From the NCBI RefSeq assembly GCF_014947265.1, contig NZ_JADCNK010000023.1, forward strand, positions 1 through 64,000: DNA of 64,000 nt, given 5' to 3'. The notes beneath the pieces are model-generated. The model saw only the letters and a list, made by a program, of their open reading frames with translations, was not told the origin of the DNA and did no database searches. Of the stretch, positions 27,586-35,556 are shown piece by piece. Position numbers and translations under genes: made by a program. Numbering within the stretch: the first letter of the stretch is position 1; each line of letters begins with the position of its first letter. Source of the stretch: Pedobacter sp014947265 (GTDB lineage: Bacteria > Bacteroidota > Bacteroidia > Sphingobacteriales > Sphingobacteriaceae).

Positions 27586-29955
27586 ATGTTCAAACTCAAC
27601 TTAAAAATCGCACTGCGTAGTCTATTTAGAAACAAAGTTTATGCAGCCATAAACATTGGTGGTTTGGCTATTGGTTTAACCTCTTGCTTACTACTGTTAT
27701 TATATGCCGGTTATGAGTGGGGTTATGACCGGCAATTTAAAAACTCACCGGATATTTATCAGGCGATGATTAATTTAAATGACCAGAAAGGAGAGGTGAT
27801 CAGAACAATAAGCCAATCGCAGAATGTGATGTTGGCTGCACTTAAAGAAGAATTTCCTGAGGTATTATACGGTGCCAGAATTACCGATGTTTATAAAAGA
27901 TTGGTGGCCAATGGACAAGAAAGTTTAAAATTAGATAGCAGATATGTCGATCCCGATTTTTTAAAATTATTTGATTATCATTTTATCAGTGGAAATCCTA
28001 CAAAGGCATTAAATGATCCCAATTCTATTGTTTTAACTGAAACAGCAGCAAAACGGATATTCGGTACAACAGATGTGCTTAATCAAAAAGTAAGATTTGA
28101 AAATCAGGTTGACTTAAAAGTTACAGGTGTAATAAAAGACCTTCCTACCAATATTACCTATGGTTTCGAATCGTTAACCACATTTACTTTATATGAAAAT
28201 TTAAACCAGTGGCCCAAAAAACCAAATTGGGGTAGTCATGATTATTACACTTTAATAAAATTAAATGAAAATACAGATATAGAAGCCTTTAATATAAAGT
28301 TAAAGGGGTTTGTAGGCAAACACTTTGCTGCTGCCAAAGAATATGTATTTATTTATCCTTTAACAAAATTACACCTATACGGAACATTTTTAAATGGTAA
28401 AAGCATTGGGGGCAATATTAAGCAGTTGCAACTGTTTGTTGGTTTATCGATAGGTATCCTCCTTATTGCCTGTATTAATTTTATGAATTTGGCAACCGCC
28501 AGCACACAAGGCAGAGCAAAAGAAATTGGCGTCAAAAAAACTATGGGTGCATCCAGATCAAATCTGGTTTTTCAGTTTATGTTGGAATCATTCATTTTAA
28601 CCTTAATAGGCATTCTGTTAAGCATTATTCTACTCGAATTCAGTTTGCCAATGTTTAACCGGTTATTAGGGATTGAAATTGTGTTTGATTACCTCAATCC
28701 AACCAATTGGATATTGATTTTTAGTGTTTTGGTTATAACTGGCTTCATATCAGGAAGCTATCCTTCATTTTACCTTTCTGGTTTTAACGTGATACAATCA
28801 CTCAAAAAATCCTTAAATTTTAAAAAAGGATATGCCTTAACTTTCAGGCAGGTTTTGGTTGTCATACAATTTGGCTTTTCGGTGGTATTAATTGTGGCAA
28901 CGATAACCATTTATAAACAAATCCAGTTTATTGAAAACATGCCTTTAGGTTACAGATCAAATGGACTGCTGGAAGTAGCTCACGAAGGATTGTTGTATGA
29001 AAAATTCAACCTGTTAAAAACAAGATTACTATCTAGTGGCGCTGTTGTAGGCATAACACAATCATCTGGCAGTATTTCTAACAAAAACAGCAGTGTAAGA
29101 GGTTTGGGCTGGGTTGGGATGTCCGAAAGTGATAAAATGATCGATTTTGATCAGATCTACACCACTTATGATTTTACTAAAACGGTAAACATCAGGTTGT
29201 TGGCCGGAAGGGATTTTGATCGGAAATTTGCTTCAGATACAGCGGCAATACTTTTGAGCAAAAAAGCGGTTGAAGTAATGCACCTGAAACGTCCGGTTGG
29301 TACCAGCATTGTATACCAGGGAACAAAAAGAAATGTGGTAGGGGTTTTTGATGATATTGTTTGGGATAACCCAAGTAAAGTTGCCGCACCTATGGTTATT
29401 GCTTATGCAGATATCAGTGATGTAATCACCATGCGCCTAAATCCCGACAAAAGTTTAGGTGAAAGCATCGGTATTATTAATAAGCTGGTAAAAGAATTAA
29501 ACCCAAATTTTCCTGTCGAAATTAAATTTATTGATGGTTTAAACGAAATTAAACTAAAAAATGAAAAGATTTTGGGCACTTTGGCAAATCTTTTTGGATG
29601 TTTGGCCATTTTCATATCTTGTTTAGGTTTGTTCGGTCTTTCATCTTTTAGTACAGCGCAAAGAATAAAAGAAGTAAGTATCCGTAAAATCTTAGGCGCT
29701 TCAATTACAGAGTTGATGACTTTACTTTCTTTAAGTTTTTTAAAATTAATATTTATTGCAATTATAATTGCACTACCAGTTGCCTATTATATTATGAATA
29801 ACTGGTTAATGCATTTCGAACTCAGAACAAGCTTAAATTTGTGGGTGCTTATGGCAACTGCAACACTTACACTGTTAATTTCAATTTTAACAATTACCTG
29901 GCAAACCTATCGCGCCGCAAAAACAAATGCAGTTGATGCTTTAAAATACGAATAA
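27586..29955 (+). CDS. MacB/FtsX-type ABC permease 8 of 8
   Basis: This 789-aa permease begins MFKLNLKIALRSLFRNKVY, has the standard topology, and ends KTNAVDALKYE. It groups with permease 4: the coupling segments are TQGRAKEIGVKKTMGASRSN and AQRIKEVSIRKILGASITEL followed by MTLLSLSF, and both share DVLNQKVRFENQVDLKVTGV-like ectodomain wording. Permeases 4 and 8 are thus likely sisters separated by three other genes, so the array was not built by one simple serial duplication. It is followed by a degenerate palindrome D and the second ATPase. Confidence 0.93.
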   Translation: MFKLNLKIALRSLFRNKVYAAINIGGLAIGLTSCLLLLLYAGYEWGYDRQFKNSPDIYQAMINLNDQKGEVIRTISQSQNVMLAALKEEFPEVLYGARITDVYKRLVANGQESLKLDSRYVDPDFLKLFDYHFISGNPTKALNDPNSIVLTETAAKRIFGTTDVLNQKVRFENQVDLKVTGVIKDLPTNITYGFESLTTFTLYENLNQWPKKPNWGSHDYYTLIKLNENTDIEAFNIKLKGFVGKHFAAAKEYVFIYPLTKLHLYGTFLNGKSIGGNIKQLQLFVGLSIGILLIACINFMNLATASTQGRAKEIGVKKTMGASRSNLVFQFMLESFILTLIGILLSIILLEFSLPMFNRLLGIEIVFDYLNPTNWILIFSVLVITGFISGSYPSFYLSGFNVIQSLKKSLNFKKGYALTFRQVLVVIQFGFSVVLIVATITIYKQIQFIENMPLGYRSNGLLEVAHEGLLYEKFNLLKTRLLSSGAVVGITQSSGSISNKNSSVRGLGWVGMSESDKMIDFDQIYTTYDFTKTVNIRLLAGRDFDRKFASDTAAILLSKKAVEVMHLKRPVGTSIVYQGTKRNVVGVFDDIVWDNPSKVAAPMVIAYADISDVITMRLNPDKSLGESIGIINKLVKELNPNFPVEIKFIDGLNEIKLKNEKILGTLANLFGCLAIFISCLGLFGLSSFSTAQRIKEVSIRKILGASITELMTLLSLSFLKLIFIAIIIALPVAYYIMNNWLMHFELRTSLNLWVLMATATLTLLISILTITWQTYRAAKTNAVDALKYE

Positions 29956-29966
29956 TACCTGCGGAT

Positions 29967-30010
29967 AGCGTTTGGCGTTCAGCGTGGATTTCCCGCCAAC
30001 CGCTTTGCGC
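29967..30010. repeat. Intergenic palindrome D4, degenerate (permease 8/ATPase 2)
   Basis: AGCGTTTGGCG (29967-29977) is identical to D1 and D3, but the 3' arm has changed to CGCCAACCGCTTTGCGCT. Only TGGCG/CGCCA (29973-29977 / 29994-29998) pairs well. The same element precedes permeases 2, 3 and 4 and this ATPase, so it is tied to gene boundaries of the operon and not to permease coding sequence. Confidence 0.65.
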
Positions 30011-30024
30011 TCAACCTTAAAAAT

Positions 30025-30705
30025 ATGATACAATTAACCAACATCGAAAAATACTACGCAAACAAAGGCGTTAAAAATTATGTACTCCGTTTGGTAACCA
30101 CAACGATTAAACAGGGAGAATTTGTTTCCATTATGGGGCCATCAGGTGCCGGGAAATCTACACTGCTCAACATCATTGGCATGCTGGAAGAACCAACCTA
30201 CGGTACTTACGAATTTTTGGGAGAAGATGTAACTTCACTTAACGAACGTAAACGCATTGAACTTTACCGCAATCACATTGGTTTTGTATTTCAGGCTTAC
30301 CATTTAATTGACGAGATGACGGTGTACGAAAACATTGAAGCCCCTTTATTGTACAAAAAAATTGGTAGTTCTGAACGCGCCAGTAGAATAGCCGATCTTT
30401 TAGATCGTTTTAATATTGTGGCCAAAAAGGATCTGTTTCCTAACCAGCTTTCTGGCGGACAACAGCAATTGGTGGGTATTGCCCGGGCATTAGCTGCACA
30501 GCCTTCTATTATTCTTGCCGATGAGCCAACGGGCAACTTGCAATCGGCACAGGCTGAGGAAATTATGAGCTTATTTAAGAAGCTCAATGAAGAAGAAGGA
30601 ATTACCATTATTCAGGTTACCCATTCAGAAAAAAATGCGCAGTATGGAACCCGGATCTTACACATTGCTGATGGTCTTGTGAAAGAAGATGTAGCGGTCA
30701 GTTAA
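30025..30705 (+). CDS. Second MacB/LolD-type ATPase with variant motifs
   Basis: This 226-aa ATPase closes the operon. Walker A is GPSGAGKST, the Q-loop FVFQAYHL, Walker B IILADEPTGN and the H-loop THSEKNA, so ATP binding and hydrolysis seem possible. Two positions differ from the first ATPase: the post-signature helix reads LSGGQQQLVGIARAL (Leu for the usual Arg), and the D-loop reads GNLQS instead of GNLDS. It may form heterodimers with the first ATPase, serve a subset of permeases, or be regulatory. A weak long-loop hairpin (GGTTTATCA 30720-30728 with TGATAAACC 30757-30765) follows, without a clear T-run. Confidence 0.92.
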   Translation: MIQLTNIEKYYANKGVKNYVLRLVTTTIKQGEFVSIMGPSGAGKSTLLNIIGMLEEPTYGTYEFLGEDVTSLNERKRIELYRNHIGFVFQAYHLIDEMTVYENIEAPLLYKKIGSSERASRIADLLDRFNIVAKKDLFPNQLSGGQQQLVGIARALAAQPSIILADEPTGNLQSAQAEEIMSLFKKLNEEEGITIIQVTHSEKNAQYGTRILHIADGLVKEDVAVS

Positions 30706-30772
30706 ATTGGCATCAAATTGGTTTATCATGTAAAATAAGTGTAACAGTTATTTTTCTGATAAACCGTACTCA

Positions 30773-31771
30773 TCAATTTTTGATATGTCTAAATATCCGC
30801 AATGCGAATTTAAAGTATGGATAATGTATTTGTTTTATTTTATGGAATATCCTTGCCGCGAATAGCTGTGAGCTGCTCAAAACCGCATCAAGCTCCTTGC
30901 TTAAAAATGCAGTAATATTTAAGATGATCATGATCGATGCAAATAAGTAAAGTCCCATAAAAATACCAATACAAAGATGCATGGTAATAATGGCCAGTAC
31001 CCAATATTTTCTAAAGAACCTGGTGAACGCCATAAAAGGATAAAGGATTTCGTGCACTACTGTAGCCCATCCCATCAACATAAATATTTTTGGGTATTGT
31101 GCCATAAATGAAAAGTCAAAATTATTAAATGGCGGACGGGTTAAAGCTTTCCACATGCTTTCGCCGTTCCACCAGTTTATGCCGATGGCTTTATGAAATC
31201 CGCCAAAAAAATAAATAAAACACATTTGGATCTGTATAAAACGTAGGCAGAACCTCCTAAACTCCGGAGAGAAGGTTTTACGCTTGAGCAGAAATTCGTC
31301 CAAAGAAAAATCAGTAACCGGCATAAAGTTGCAGAAGAACAGGGAAATGGTGGTGAAATAGTCCATTCCGTATAAAAAGAACGTATTGGATTGTATGATA
31401 CAGAGGTGGATAAATAAAGTGACAAGGGCAGAAAACCTGGTAAAGAGACCAAACAACATCGTGATGATAAAAAGCAGGTGGATCAATAAAATGAAATGAA
31501 GCATTTGGGTATCGGAACTGAATAAACCGCCCAAAATATCGTTAAACCAACTCAGCCGCGGAATAAATTTCAACCGGATAAAAGTTTCAGTAACCTCGCG
31601 GTTCGAAAAACCCGATAAGCCGAAAAACTGATGCATTTCAGCATAAATGCTCAGTACAAAAATAATGCAATGTATGCTAACAGCTATCCTGAAAAAAGCA
31701 AAGACATTGGTTTTTATAGGTTTAAATAAGAAATGATCTAAAATCTTATTTGTTTTCGATATGATATTCAT
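30773..31771 (-). CDS. HTTM/DoxX-like multi-pass membrane protein
   Basis: I start this at ATG 31771 (MNIISKTNKILDHF), giving 332 aa. The open frame extends to 31870, but that part is shadowed by the preceding gene. About eight hydrophobic segments alternate with short loops, with FFRIAVSIHCIIFVLSIYAE near the start and a central FIQIQMCFIYFFGGFHKAIG block. The pattern of one early FR motif plus the FGG-HK block resembles HTTM (horizontally transferred transmembrane, VKGC-related) proteins. The carboxylase C-terminal domain is absent. It overlaps the upstream gene by 26 nt, so the two are translationally linked. Function unknown. Confidence 0.7.
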   Translation of the reverse strand: MNIISKTNKILDHFLFKPIKTNVFAFFRIAVSIHCIIFVLSIYAEMHQFFGLSGFSNREVTETFIRLKFIPRLSWFNDILGGLFSSDTQMLHFILLIHLLFIITMLFGLFTRFSALVTLFIHLCIIQSNTFFLYGMDYFTTISLFFCNFMPVTDFSLDEFLLKRKTFSPEFRRFCLRFIQIQMCFIYFFGGFHKAIGINWWNGESMWKALTRPPFNNFDFSFMAQYPKIFMLMGWATVVHEILYPFMAFTRFFRKYWVLAIITMHLCIGIFMGLYLFASIMIILNITAFLSKELDAVLSSSQLFAARIFHKIKQIHYPYFKFALRIFRHIKN

Positions 31772-32336
31772 AAGCATACATAAATTGATAAGTAGTATTT
31801 TTTGATTGAATGTAATTGCGTAATGAAGGGGTAAGTACCAGCCCGAAAATAGCTTTGGCAGAAACCACATTTTCCAGCCCCTTCATCTGCTCTTGCATCA
31901 TAAACCTGATCAGCGAATTTCTCAGGAGTTCCACATCAGTTTTGCCAATGGTTTCATAATAATTACAAAGCCTAAGTCCAAGTTCATGGCTGTTTATCTG
32001 CGGTATCATGGTTATTTTCTGTTTGTTTTTAAGCGTGTATTCAAAAACGAGTTTGTAACTAGTTGGTACATTTGGAGCAAAAAAACCGTACCCTGTTTCT
32101 GTGCCGGTATAGGCGAGGTAGTAATTTAGGTAATCGTTAAATTTGTAATCCGTTTTTCCCAATACCAGATCCAGTTTGTTTTTGATTGGCTGATAGGTAG
32201 ATTGATTCATTTCAACCAATAAAATGCTTTTGTTGCTCATAATGCAATCAAGCGTGGTATCTATGTTTACAAAAGAAAGGAGCAGGTAATGAATCAGCAT
32301 TCCAGCGCCCAGAATAATTTTTAAAGGAGTTTTCAT
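31746..32336 (-). CDS. Hypothetical protein with N-terminal membrane anchor
   Basis: The chosen start is ATG 32336 (MKTPLKIILGAGML), giving 196 aa. The frame is open to 32387 but the extra residues are not hydrophobic and spoil the membrane segment. A single hydrophobic stretch (KIILGAGMLIHYLLLSFV) is followed by a soluble domain with TGTETGYGFFAPNVPTSYK. This organisation, next to an HTTM-like protein, recalls partner proteins of HTTM/VKGC-type genes in Bacteroidota, but I cannot name a family. The two genes overlap and very likely act together. Confidence 0.6.
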   Translation of the reverse strand: MKTPLKIILGAGMLIHYLLLSFVNIDTTLDCIMSNKSILLVEMNQSTYQPIKNKLDLVLGKTDYKFNDYLNYYLAYTGTETGYGFFAPNVPTSYKLVFEYTLKNKQKITMIPQINSHELGLRLCNYYETIGKTDVELLRNSLIRFMMQEQMKGLENVVSAKAIFGLVLTPSLRNYIQSKNTTYQFMYAYEYHIENK

Positions 32337-32421
32337 AGCGGTTTTTTGATTAAAAGCTGAAAATTGAAGAAGTTTCTGGCTTATCATTATCTAGAATCAA
32401 ATAAGCCAGAAACTGAATAAC

Positions 32422-32877
32422 TTACTGGTACTTCGAAAGTACGGTGCTGAGTTGGGCAATTAATCTCTGATTTATAGCACCTGCTTGACTGGTTTTTGTA
32501 GCCACACTTCCCTGTGTTGCAACAGAACCATTATCACCATGACAAACAGAAATCTGTAAAGTACAATCGGCTGCTACCATACTGGCTTTACCGGCCCTGC
32601 CAGAAATTACTGCGGCGGTTAATTTTCCTGATGTTTGAATGTTGGTTAGCTTACCGGTAGAGGCAAGAACCGTTCCGCGTGAACCATAACTTTTTACATT
32701 GTATAATGATGAATCATACTGTTTTAAGATGTTGTTCATAGCGCTTTTATCTCTGGAAGAGATTTTTGTACCCGGAGCAATAGAAATTCCATTTTTTTCA
32801 ATGGTTACCTGAGCTTGTGAAAGCTGTGCAAAAAAGATGAATGCGAATAATGCGATAATTTTTAAAGAAGTTTTCAT
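32422..32877 (-). CDS. Secreted hypothetical protein, paralogue A
   Basis: This 151-aa protein has a clear signal peptide (MKTSLKIIALFAFIFFAQ, likely cut at SQA-Q near residue 22). The mature part starts VTIEKNGISIAPGTKISSRD and contains NNILKQYDSSLYNVKSYGS, AADCTLQISVC and a conserved end, QLSTVLSKYQ. The gene at 33072-33512 is a paralogue with the same blocks. This copy alone has two Cys (AADCTLQISVC) that could pair and a GSVATQGSVATK repeat. I recognise no family. It has its own promoter (see 32937). Confidence 0.75.
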   Translation of the reverse strand: MKTSLKIIALFAFIFFAQLSQAQVTIEKNGISIAPGTKISSRDKSAMNNILKQYDSSLYNVKSYGSRGTVLASTGKLTNIQTSGKLTAAVISGRAGKASMVAADCTLQISVCHGDNGSVATQGSVATKTSQAGAINQRLIAQLSTVLSKYQ

Positions 32878-32936
32878 TTTGATTAAGATTTAGGTGAAAA
32901 ATTAAATTGTTTATAGATTTTTCTAGAATCTGATAC

Positions 32937-32944
32937 CAAAGTTA
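32937..32944 (-). promoter_or_regulatory. -7 element of paralogue A promoter
   Basis: On the minus strand TAACTTTG fits the Bacteroidota -7 consensus TAnnTTTG, 60 nt before the ATG. It is embedded in a segment (GGAGC...TAACTTTG...TTCTAGAAAA) also present upstream of paralogue B. No clear TTTG at -33 is seen. Confidence 0.55.
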
Positions 32945-33071
32945 TGGTGGTAACTGCTCCGGTTTTTAGTGTATTACTACGCATTTAAATGCGTGGAACT
33001 ACTTTTCTTAACCGTATTTATACCTGTTGATCCTGGTACAGATGCTGCTTATCGTATAGGGTAAATGGCCA

Positions 33072-33512
33072 TTATTGGTACTTGGAGAGTACAGCTCTCA
33101 ATTGAGAGATTAAGCGTTGCCTGGTTTTTTGCGTAGCAGGCATCGAATTGATCACCTTGATATCTCTGGTAGGGTCGGTAGTATTGTCGAGTATAGCCTG
33201 TACGGTCATATCAGCTGCAACCATGTTCGCTTTTCCGTTAACCAGATCGGATGATATTTTATCCGTAATTTGGATTCTGGACAGATTGCCTTTTTTACTG
33301 ATCATTTTTCCGCCTGCATCGTAGCTTCTGAACTGGTAAAGCGATGCATCGTAATGTTTTAAAATATTGTTTACTGCCTCCTTATCCCGGGCTGATATTT
33401 TTGTTCCCGGGGCAATGGAGATTCCATTCTCTTTAATGCTGACCTGTGCTTTCGAAACTTGTGCGCCAACAATAAGGCTGCACCATAAACTGAACTGAAT
33501 TAATGTTTTCAT
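33072..33512 (-). CDS. Secreted hypothetical protein, paralogue B
   Basis: This 146-aa protein has a signal peptide (MKTLIQFSLWCSLIVGAQ, likely cut at SKA-Q). Its mature start, VSIKENGISIAPGTKISARD, is nearly the same as paralogue A. It shares NNILKHYDASLYQFRSYDA, ANMVAADMTVQ and the terminus QLRAVLSKYQ, but lacks both Cys residues of A. The two genes and their leaders arose by tandem duplication, and 194 nt separate them. Function unknown; a periplasmic or secreted role is likely from the signal. Confidence 0.75.
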   Translation of the reverse strand: MKTLIQFSLWCSLIVGAQVSKAQVSIKENGISIAPGTKISARDKEAVNNILKHYDASLYQFRSYDAGGKMISKKGNLSRIQITDKISSDLVNGKANMVAADMTVQAILDNTTDPTRDIKVINSMPATQKTRQRLISQLRAVLSKYQ

Positions 33513-33557
33513 TTTGATTAAAAATTAATTGGTGAATAAATTTTCTAGAATTGAAAT

Positions 33558-33565
33558 CAAAATTA
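33558..33565 (-). promoter_or_regulatory. -7 element of paralogue B promoter
   Basis: TAATTTTG on the minus strand fits TAnnTTTG and lies 46 nt before the ATG. As in paralogue A, GGAGC precedes it and TTCTAGAAAA follows it. Conservation of this leader between the paralogues supports a shared control signal. Confidence 0.5.
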
Positions 33566-33711
33566 TAATGGCTCCTTTGATATTATTCAGTATGTTATTA
33601 CGCTAAATATGAGGTGTAATTACCTATAATAAACAGTATTTATACCTATTGCCTCAACTTGCCCTGCCTGTTAACTTAGCATGTAAATCTGAACCTTAAA
33701 TCAAATAAAAA

Positions 33712-34176
33712 ATGGAAAGAAAGCGTTATGCAAAAGAATTTGTGGCCGAAGACCTCCGGAGCCGCACACATTTTATCCCGCTCGAAACGGCAAACCGGTA
33801 CATCGAGAATTTCCATAAAAACCGCACCGCACTTATTCCTAAAGATTTGCAGGAAGAAGACAGGAGAGTAGCCATTTTGCCATTTTCAGAAACCTTTAAC
33901 ATCAAAAGCGTTTCAAAATTGTTAAGTAGGAGAGGCTGCGAAGGGCTTAGGGTACATTTTGGACTCAACGATCATTCGCAGGTTGTACTGGTGTTAAGAG
34001 CCGTTGATGGCTTTGGAAACGATATTGTAGGCCCGGTTTCCGGACCTGGTAAAAAGGAACCAAAATTAATGGCCTTATCTGCCAATACCAATCACGGCAA
34101 TGAAGATAATTTGGATACCTATAGTTTAGACGATTCTCAGCGTGTACCACCCTGGCCAGTTGTATCCATATCATAG
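33712..34176 (+). CDS. Hypothetical cytoplasmic protein
   Basis: This 154-aa protein has no signal peptide or membrane segment and no motif I can name. The N-terminal half is basic (MERKRYAKEFVAEDLRSRTH), the middle is mixed (GLRVHFGLNDHSQVVLVLRA), and the C-terminal third is polar and low in hydrophobics. It ends 4 nt before the next ORF and is probably the first gene of a unit with the two-component system downstream. A possible promoter is TTG (33659-33661) with TAAATCTG (33684-33691), one base off the -7 consensus. Confidence 0.65.
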   Translation: MERKRYAKEFVAEDLRSRTHFIPLETANRYIENFHKNRTALIPKDLQEEDRRVAILPFSETFNIKSVSKLLSRRGCEGLRVHFGLNDHSQVVLVLRAVDGFGNDIVGPVSGPGKKEPKLMALSANTNHGNEDNLDTYSLDDSQRVPPWPVVSIS

Positions 34177-34180
34177 TTAG

Positions 34181-34831
34181 ATGCAGCAAGTCCAGAATTT
34201 TATATTATCCCAGTCTATTCTACTGGCCTGTGTAATAGGTCTGTTCAGGTGGAACAATATTGGCACCACCTTTAGGCCTTTCCTGTTCTATTGTTTTTTA
34301 GATTGCCTTACTGAAATTACCGTATTTGTTTTGATTGTGAAGCGCATTAATCCTTGCTTTATAATCAATATTTACCTGCTTTTATCTTCCTTATTGCTGC
34401 TATGGCAATTTGGTAACTGGTTTATCTTTAGCAAAAAATCAAAGATATTGCTGGGCTTAGCCATCATCTTTATGATTGTTTGGGGAGTAGATTATTTTAT
34501 CCTCCACCAGCTATCGGATAATAGTGGCTTTTTCCGGATCGTGTACTCGTTTATACTGGTAATGCTATCTATCACCTGCTTAAATAAGTTGATCACCCTG
34601 GTTGATGGGAATATTTTAAAAGATTCGAGATTTTTGATCTGCATAGCCCTGATTGTATTTTTTACCTTTAATATTTTTATCGAAATCATTTATTTTAATT
34701 CGAGTTCTAGTATTATCTTTAAAGAAAATGTGTTTGATATTAAGCGGGTTATCAATGTTTTTGCCAATCTGGTTTTTGCCTTAGCCGTGTTATGGATACC
34801 GAAGAAAAAGAATTTTATAATGCCGTATTAA
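34181..34831 (+). CDS. Multi-pass membrane protein (possible sensor partner)
   Basis: This 216-aa protein has about six or seven hydrophobic segments and almost no soluble domain, with short charged loops (SKKSK, VKRINPC, IPKKKN). It starts 4 nt after the preceding gene and its 3' end overlaps the kinase gene by 40 nt in another frame. That placement suggests it supplies an input or membrane-anchoring function for the kinase, which has only one helix of its own. No family could be assigned. Confidence 0.65.
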   Translation: MQQVQNFILSQSILLACVIGLFRWNNIGTTFRPFLFYCFLDCLTEITVFVLIVKRINPCFIINIYLLLSSLLLLWQFGNWFIFSKKSKILLGLAIIFMIVWGVDYFILHQLSDNSGFFRIVYSFILVMLSITCLNKLITLVDGNILKDSRFLICIALIVFFTFNIFIEIIYFNSSSSIIFKENVFDIKRVINVFANLVFALAVLWIPKKKNFIMPY

Positions 34832-35556
34832 TTGCTGCTTCAATTATTGGGTTCATTATGCTTTATTTTATTGTATCCATGATTATGCAGCACCGAAAAA
34901 GCAGGCGGTTATCAAAAGACAGGATATTGGCAGAAATCAAAACACTGGAAAACGAAAGGCGGAGGATTGCATCTGATCTGCACGACGAAATAGGGCCATT
35001 GCTTTCGACCGTAAAATTCCAGATCGCCCATCTGGATGCATATACTGATGAAATGCAACACTTGATCCGCTCATCAGGAAAGCATATTGATACCATTATT
35101 CAGCGGATGCGCGAAATTTCGACCAATTTAATGCCCTATATGCTGGAAAGAAAGGGGCTGGTATGGGCCATTCAGGATTTTATTAACCGTGTGCAACAGA
35201 ACGGAACACTTAAGATTGTATTTAAACATCATCTAAATAAACGTTTAACAGCCGATATAGAACTTAACGTGTACCGCATTGTACAGGAAATTTTGCATAA
35301 TACCATCAAACATGCAAAAGCAAATCTACTGATGATTGTTTTGGAAGAAAATGATGAGGTACTGCGTTTGCAGACAACCGACGATGGTATCGGTTTCGAT
35401 TTTCAGGAAATTATAAAGCAGAATTCCGGACTTGGTCTGCTTAACCTGCAAAGTCGTATAGAGGTAATGAAAGGCACGGTAAGGATACCTTCACCAAATA
35501 ATGGGAAAGGAGTAACTTACACTTTTGAAATTCCGGTTAAAGCTGATAAAAAATGA
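34792..35556 (+). CDS. NarL-type sensor histidine kinase (HisKA_3)
   Basis: This 254-aa kinase has one N-terminal membrane helix (~13-32, AASIIGFIMLYFIVSMIM), a short coiled linker and a HisKA_3 dimerisation domain with the phospho-acceptor in ASDLHDEIGPLLS. The HATPase domain shows EILHNTIKHAKA, DDGIGF and GLGLLNLQSRIE. It has no sensor domain of its own. It shares an ATGA overlap (35553-35556) with the response regulator, so the two are translated in a coupled way. Signals probably come through the overlapping membrane gene upstream (inference). Confidence 0.9.
   Translation: MDTEEKEFYNAVLIAASIIGFIMLYFIVSMIMQHRKSRRLSKDRILAEIKTLENERRRIASDLHDEIGPLLSTVKFQIAHLDAYTDEMQHLIRSSGKHIDTIIQRMREISTNLMPYMLERKGLVWAIQDFINRVQQNGTLKIVFKHHLNKRLTADIELNVYRIVQEILHNTIKHAKANLLMIVLEENDEVLRLQTTDDGIGFDFQEIIKQNSGLGLLNLQSRIEVMKGTVRIPSPNNGKGVTYTFEIPVKADKK

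Noticed and set aside
10388..29955. Array of eight permeases as an assembly duplication artefact
   Set aside because: The eight genes are clearly diverged in their ectodomains and lengths; only one 545-bp block is nearly identical, and even there about 15 differences are seen.
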